Source: JBEBGV01 sp040081265 | Lineage (GTDB): Bacteria > Acidobacteriota > Vicinamibacteria > Vicinamibacterales > UBA2999 | Length of the DNA stretch: 41,676 bases | Assembly: GCA_040081265.1 (NCBI GenBank) | Contig: JBEBGV010000041.1 | Span: 1 to 41,676, forward strand | Reading direction: 5' to 3' | Shown here: positions 39,458 to 41,676 of the stretch, one piece after another | Layout of the letters: the number at the start of each line of letters is the position of its first letter | Position numbering within the stretch: position 1 is the first letter of the stretch | The notes under the pieces: generated by a model | The model's database searches: none | What the model was told of the DNA's origin: nothing | The model's input: the letters and a program-made list of their open reading frames with translations, nothing else | Made by a program: the position numbers and the translations under genes

Positions 39458-39925
39458 CTATTCGGCGCCGGTGGCGCCAGCGGCACGCCGCATGGCTTCG
39501 GTCACAATTCCGACCTTTTCCACGCCAGCGCCCTTGGCGGCATCGATGACCGCGACGATGTCGCCGTAACGGAGGTTACCCGCCGCCGCGATGAACATCG
39601 TCTTGTCTTTGCGCGAGTCAAACGTGTCGCGCAAGAACGATTCGAGCTCGTTGATGGTCACATCGCGCTTGTTGACCGAGATGCGCCTGTCCCCGGTGTA
39701 TTCGAGCACGATCTGGCTGATTTCCTGCTGCTGTTCAGGACTGTTCTTCGTCTCGGCCGGAAGATTGACATCCAACCCGCGCTGGTTGAGCGGCAGGGCG
39801 GCCATGAAGATGACGAGGAGTACGAGCAGCACGTCGATCATCGGCGTGATGTTCATCTCCGAGTTCGCAACCGGGACCTTCGCCTTGAAGACCGAGTCTG
39901 CGCCGTGATGCTGGTGGACGGCCAT
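39458..39925 (-). CDS. exbD: ExbD-like biopolymer transport protein (second copy)
   Basis: A 155-residue ExbD/TolR protein. 'EMNITPMIDVLLVLLVIFMA' carries the single transmembrane helix with the proton-conducting Asp, and the periplasmic domain follows ('QIVLEYTGDRRISVNKRDV'). It starts one base after the first exbD stop. With ExbB it forms the proton-driven motor that energises TonB. Confidence 0.9.
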   Translation of the reverse strand: MAVHQHHGADSVFKAKVPVANSEMNITPMIDVLLVLLVIFMAALPLNQRGLDVNLPAETKNSPEQQQEISQIVLEYTGDRRISVNKRDVTINELESFLRDTFDSRKDKTMFIAAAGNLRYGDIVAVIDAAKGAGVEKVGIVTEAMRRAAGATGAE

Positions 39926-39926
39926 G

Positions 39927-40367
39927 TTACTGTCCTCCCCCGGCCGCAGCCGCCGCGCGCTTGGGGTCGGTAATGAGACCCATGTCCTCGATGCCAGCCG
40001 CTCGCAACGCGTCCATGGCTTCCATCACCGCGCCATACTCGACATCGTCGTCAGCCTTGATGATGACGATCTTCTGGGTCTTGGTCTCGAGGATTTCGGT
40101 CACACGGCGCTGCATGTCACTCTTCGCCACTTCCTTGGCGTTGACGTAGTAGCGCTTGTTCGCATCGATGGCCAGGACGGTCTGATCCTGCGTCTCCGGC
40201 TTCTCGCCGCTGTTGGACGCGGTGGGCAGCTTCAGCGACACACCCTGCTGGAGGAGGGGTGCGACGATCATCATGATGATGAGGAGCACCAGCATGACGT
40301 CCACGAGCGGGGTGACGTTGATGTCGGACTTTACGCCGCCGGCATCACCGCCAAGTTGTACTGCCAT
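39927..40367 (-). CDS. exbD: ExbD-like biopolymer transport protein (first copy)
   Basis: A 146-residue ExbD/TolR protein. 'DINVTPLVDVMLVLLIIMMI' includes the helix Asp; the periplasmic part contains 'VLAIDANKRYYVNAKEVAK'. It differs clearly from the downstream copy, so the motor may hold a mixed ExbD dimer. A Gly-rich C-terminus ends the protein. Confidence 0.9.
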   Translation of the reverse strand: MAVQLGGDAGGVKSDINVTPLVDVMLVLLIIMMIVAPLLQQGVSLKLPTASNSGEKPETQDQTVLAIDANKRYYVNAKEVAKSDMQRRVTEILETKTQKIVIIKADDDVEYGAVMEAMDALRAAGIEDMGLITDPKRAAAAAGGGQ

Positions 40368-40396
40368 AACTTATAGACTCCACAGGAAGCGATCGA

Positions 40397-40419
40397 GGGA
40401 GCGTCCGACGGACGCTCCC
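40397..40419. promoter_or_regulatory. Stem-loop between exbB and exbD
   Basis: GGGAGCGTCC (40397-40406) / GGACGCTCCC (40410-40419), loop GAC. In the 66-base gap; may set the ExbB:ExbD ratio by mRNA stabilisation or attenuation. Confidence 0.5.
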
Positions 40420-40433
40420 CCACGACACCACAA

Positions 40434-41210
40434 CTACGAGGCGGTGTGCTTGATGAAGTAGTCGACCAGCTCCGACGAGGAGTTGTCCATTTCGACGTTG
40501 AAGTACTCGAGGCGCGCGGTCAGGAAGTTGTAGAACCAGACCGCGGGAATCGCCACGAACAGACCCAGAGCGGTTTCGACCAGCGCTTCTGCAATACCGG
40601 CGGAGACGGCACCGATACCACCTGAGCCGGTGGTCGAAATACCGACGAACGCGTTGATAACGCCGACGACCGTGCCGAGCAGTCCGACGAACGGGGCCGT
40701 GGAACCAATCGTGGCGAGCGTGCTGACACCCTTCTTGAGGTCCGACGCTGTCAGCGCGGTGGCACGCTGAATTGACCGGCGAACAGTATCGAGCACGTCC
40801 TCACGGTTGAGGGCCGCACCGCCGCTCTCCTTCTGGAACTGATACTCCTGCAGGCCCGCGAGCACGACCTTGGCCAGGTGGCTGTAGCGGAAGTCCTTGG
40901 ACTGCGACAGAGCAATGGCTTCCTTGAGGCGGCCATCCTTGAGGTGCTTGGCGACCTGCGGGGCATACAGCTTCGACTGGGTGCGCGCCTGGCTGTAGGT
41001 GTAGATGCGCTCGAGTGAGACGCCCACCGACCAGAACGACATGATGAAGAGCACCACGGCGACCCCGATAGCGATCCCGCCCATCTGCGAGAAGAGATCG
41101 ACGAGATTGAGACCACCACCCTCTTGCGCAAATGCCGGCGAGCTGGCGAGCATCACACCGAGCCCGGCAACCGCGACCTGACCGAACTGACGAATGTTCC
41201 GACCTTCCAT
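40434..41210 (-). CDS. exbB: ExbB/TolQ-type proton channel protein
   Basis: A 258-residue MotA/TolQ/ExbB protein. A signal-like N-terminus with 'VMLASSPAFAQEGG' precedes three membrane segments; 'TIGSTAPFVGLLGTVVGVINAF' is the conserved core helix pair. It forms the pentameric stator around the ExbD helices. Located between tonB and the exbD pair on the - strand. Confidence 0.92.
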   Translation of the reverse strand: MEGRNIRQFGQVAVAGLGVMLASSPAFAQEGGGLNLVDLFSQMGGIAIGVAVVLFIMSFWSVGVSLERIYTYSQARTQSKLYAPQVAKHLKDGRLKEAIALSQSKDFRYSHLAKVVLAGLQEYQFQKESGGAALNREDVLDTVRRSIQRATALTASDLKKGVSTLATIGSTAPFVGLLGTVVGVINAFVGISTTGSGGIGAVSAGIAEALVETALGLFVAIPAVWFYNFLTARLEYFNVEMDNSSSELVDYFIKHTAS

Positions 41211-41260
41211 TACTGCATCCTCCGCAATCCGTAATAGGTTTCAGTGAGCTTTCGGGTGGT

Positions 41261-41570
41261 CTAACTAAGTGCGAACTGCACTGTGACCGTCATGATGACC
41301 GGGACGGGCACGCCATTGAGCAACGTCGGCGTGTATTCCCACTGCCTGACCGCGTCGAGCGCCGCCGCGTCGAGCAACGGAACCGAACGAAGCACGCGTG
41401 CGTCTTGAACCTTACCGTTGGGGCCAATGGTGGCCTCAATGATCACCACGCCCTGAACGCGAGCTGACTGGGCGATGGGCGGGTAGGTTGGTGGCACGTT
41501 CTTGGTGCGAACAGGCGGCTTGATATTGCCGCCCACTCGAACCGGCGCGGGGGGCGGCGGGACACGACCG
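41261..41570 (-). CDS. tonB: TonB C-terminal domain protein (partial or chimeric)
   Basis: The C-terminal 91 residues from GTG 41536 form a TonB/TolA box domain: 'PPTYPPIAQSARVQGVVIIEATIG' and 'VLRSVPLLDAAALDAVRQWE'. In-frame upstream sequence gives 'GRVPPPPAPVRVGGNIKPP', the expected Pro-rich linker. The transmembrane anchor is not in the window, and farther upstream (beyond ~41570) the frame no longer looks like TonB. It is the first gene of the leftward tonB-exbB-exbD-exbD operon, 50 bases before exbB. Confidence 0.8.
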
Positions 41571-41676
41571 AGGCCCCCCTGCGCGAGACCCTGGCGGCGG
41601 CGGTGCTCGACCTCGCGGAGTGGAGCGCGGACGAGCCGCTGGTGGACCCGATGTGCGGCTCGGGGACGTTCCCGAT
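41543..41676 (+). CDS. RlmL-like THUMP/23S rRNA guanine-N2 methyltransferase fragment (partial)
   Basis: The + frame reads 'TTEAPLRETLAAAVLDLAEW' then SADEPL and 'VDPMCGSGTFPI', the highly conserved SAM-binding region of RlmL-type RNA methyltransferases ('VDPMCGSGT'). Homology seems to fade upstream of about 41543 where the complementary strand encodes TonB. No start is present and the gene runs off the right edge. Either the genes overlap antisense or the join is an assembly error. Confidence 0.65.

Noticed and set aside
38542..39486. 314-residue - strand frame over the IS3 remnant
   Set aside because: Antisense to recognisable transposase segments; Pro/Arg-rich shadow and overlaps the terminator and exbD end.
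1..41676. tRNA or rRNA genes
   Set aside because: None could be recognised by reading for GTTCGA-type T-loops with matching arms; a covariance scan was not possible.

Overview
The window is GC-rich and densely packed with bacterial genes. It looks like Acidobacteriota, most plausibly the Vicinamibacteria lineage (inference from gene content; no rRNA or tRNA is visible). Pointers are a very large Oar-like TonB receptor with an N-terminal carboxypeptidase-regulatory-like domain, a kinase-type PD40 propeller tail, several secreted proteins with NHL, TPR or degenerate metallo-beta-lactamase folds, tightly overlapping housekeeping operons and frequent GTG starts. Both ends cut genes, so this is a contig or a slice of one.

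Layout. 1-4.9 kb: the tail of a PD40 (probably kinase) protein, TspO, a secreted protein coupled to an NHL propeller, a DoxX-like membrane protein and a MocA-like nucleotidyltransferase. 5-8.2 kb: a cold-shock protein, then a leftward cluster of IscA/ErpA-type Fe-S carrier, a Fur-rubrerythrin fusion, a PHP phosphoesterase and an ABC-ATPase relative that has lost its catalytic motifs. 8.2-11.8 kb: class I fumarase and aspartase diverge from a 21-bp gap whose -10 boxes overlap; a secreted methyltransferase follows aspartase. 11.9-17.7 kb: a secreted lectin-like protein, bioY-thiD-split chromate transporter, a metallo-beta-lactamase-fold protein with an eroded metal site and an unknown protein. 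17.8-18.3 kb: a 21-bp periodic array and hairpin repeats.

18.3-27.3 kb is a rightward housekeeping run: moaE-moaD-prfA-prmC, a zinc-ribbon protein, HIT, then ileS-lspA-lgt-rluD-nudix. 27.3-33.7 kb holds lon, a DksA/TraR-type protein, an AT-rich palindrome-rich control region, rpmB-ridA and a bifunctional Rel. 33.8-38.5 kb carries a TPR lipoprotein and the TonB-dependent receptor; 38.5-39.3 kb a decayed IS3-type element; 39.4-41.6 kb a leftward tonB-exbB-exbD-exbD operon that powers such receptors. The last ~130 bases read on the + strand as an RlmL-like RNA methyltransferase fragment, which may mark an assembly join.

Themes that repeat: -10-like boxes only 6-8 bases before the start codon (leaderless-type starts), and a dispersed hairpin repeat with a conserved CCTACGTACGA tail. 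The best candidates for new biology are the back-to-back fumarase/aspartase promoter, the Fur-rubrerythrin fusion, the 21-bp heptad-coding array, the hairpin repeat family and the palindrome cluster before rpmB.
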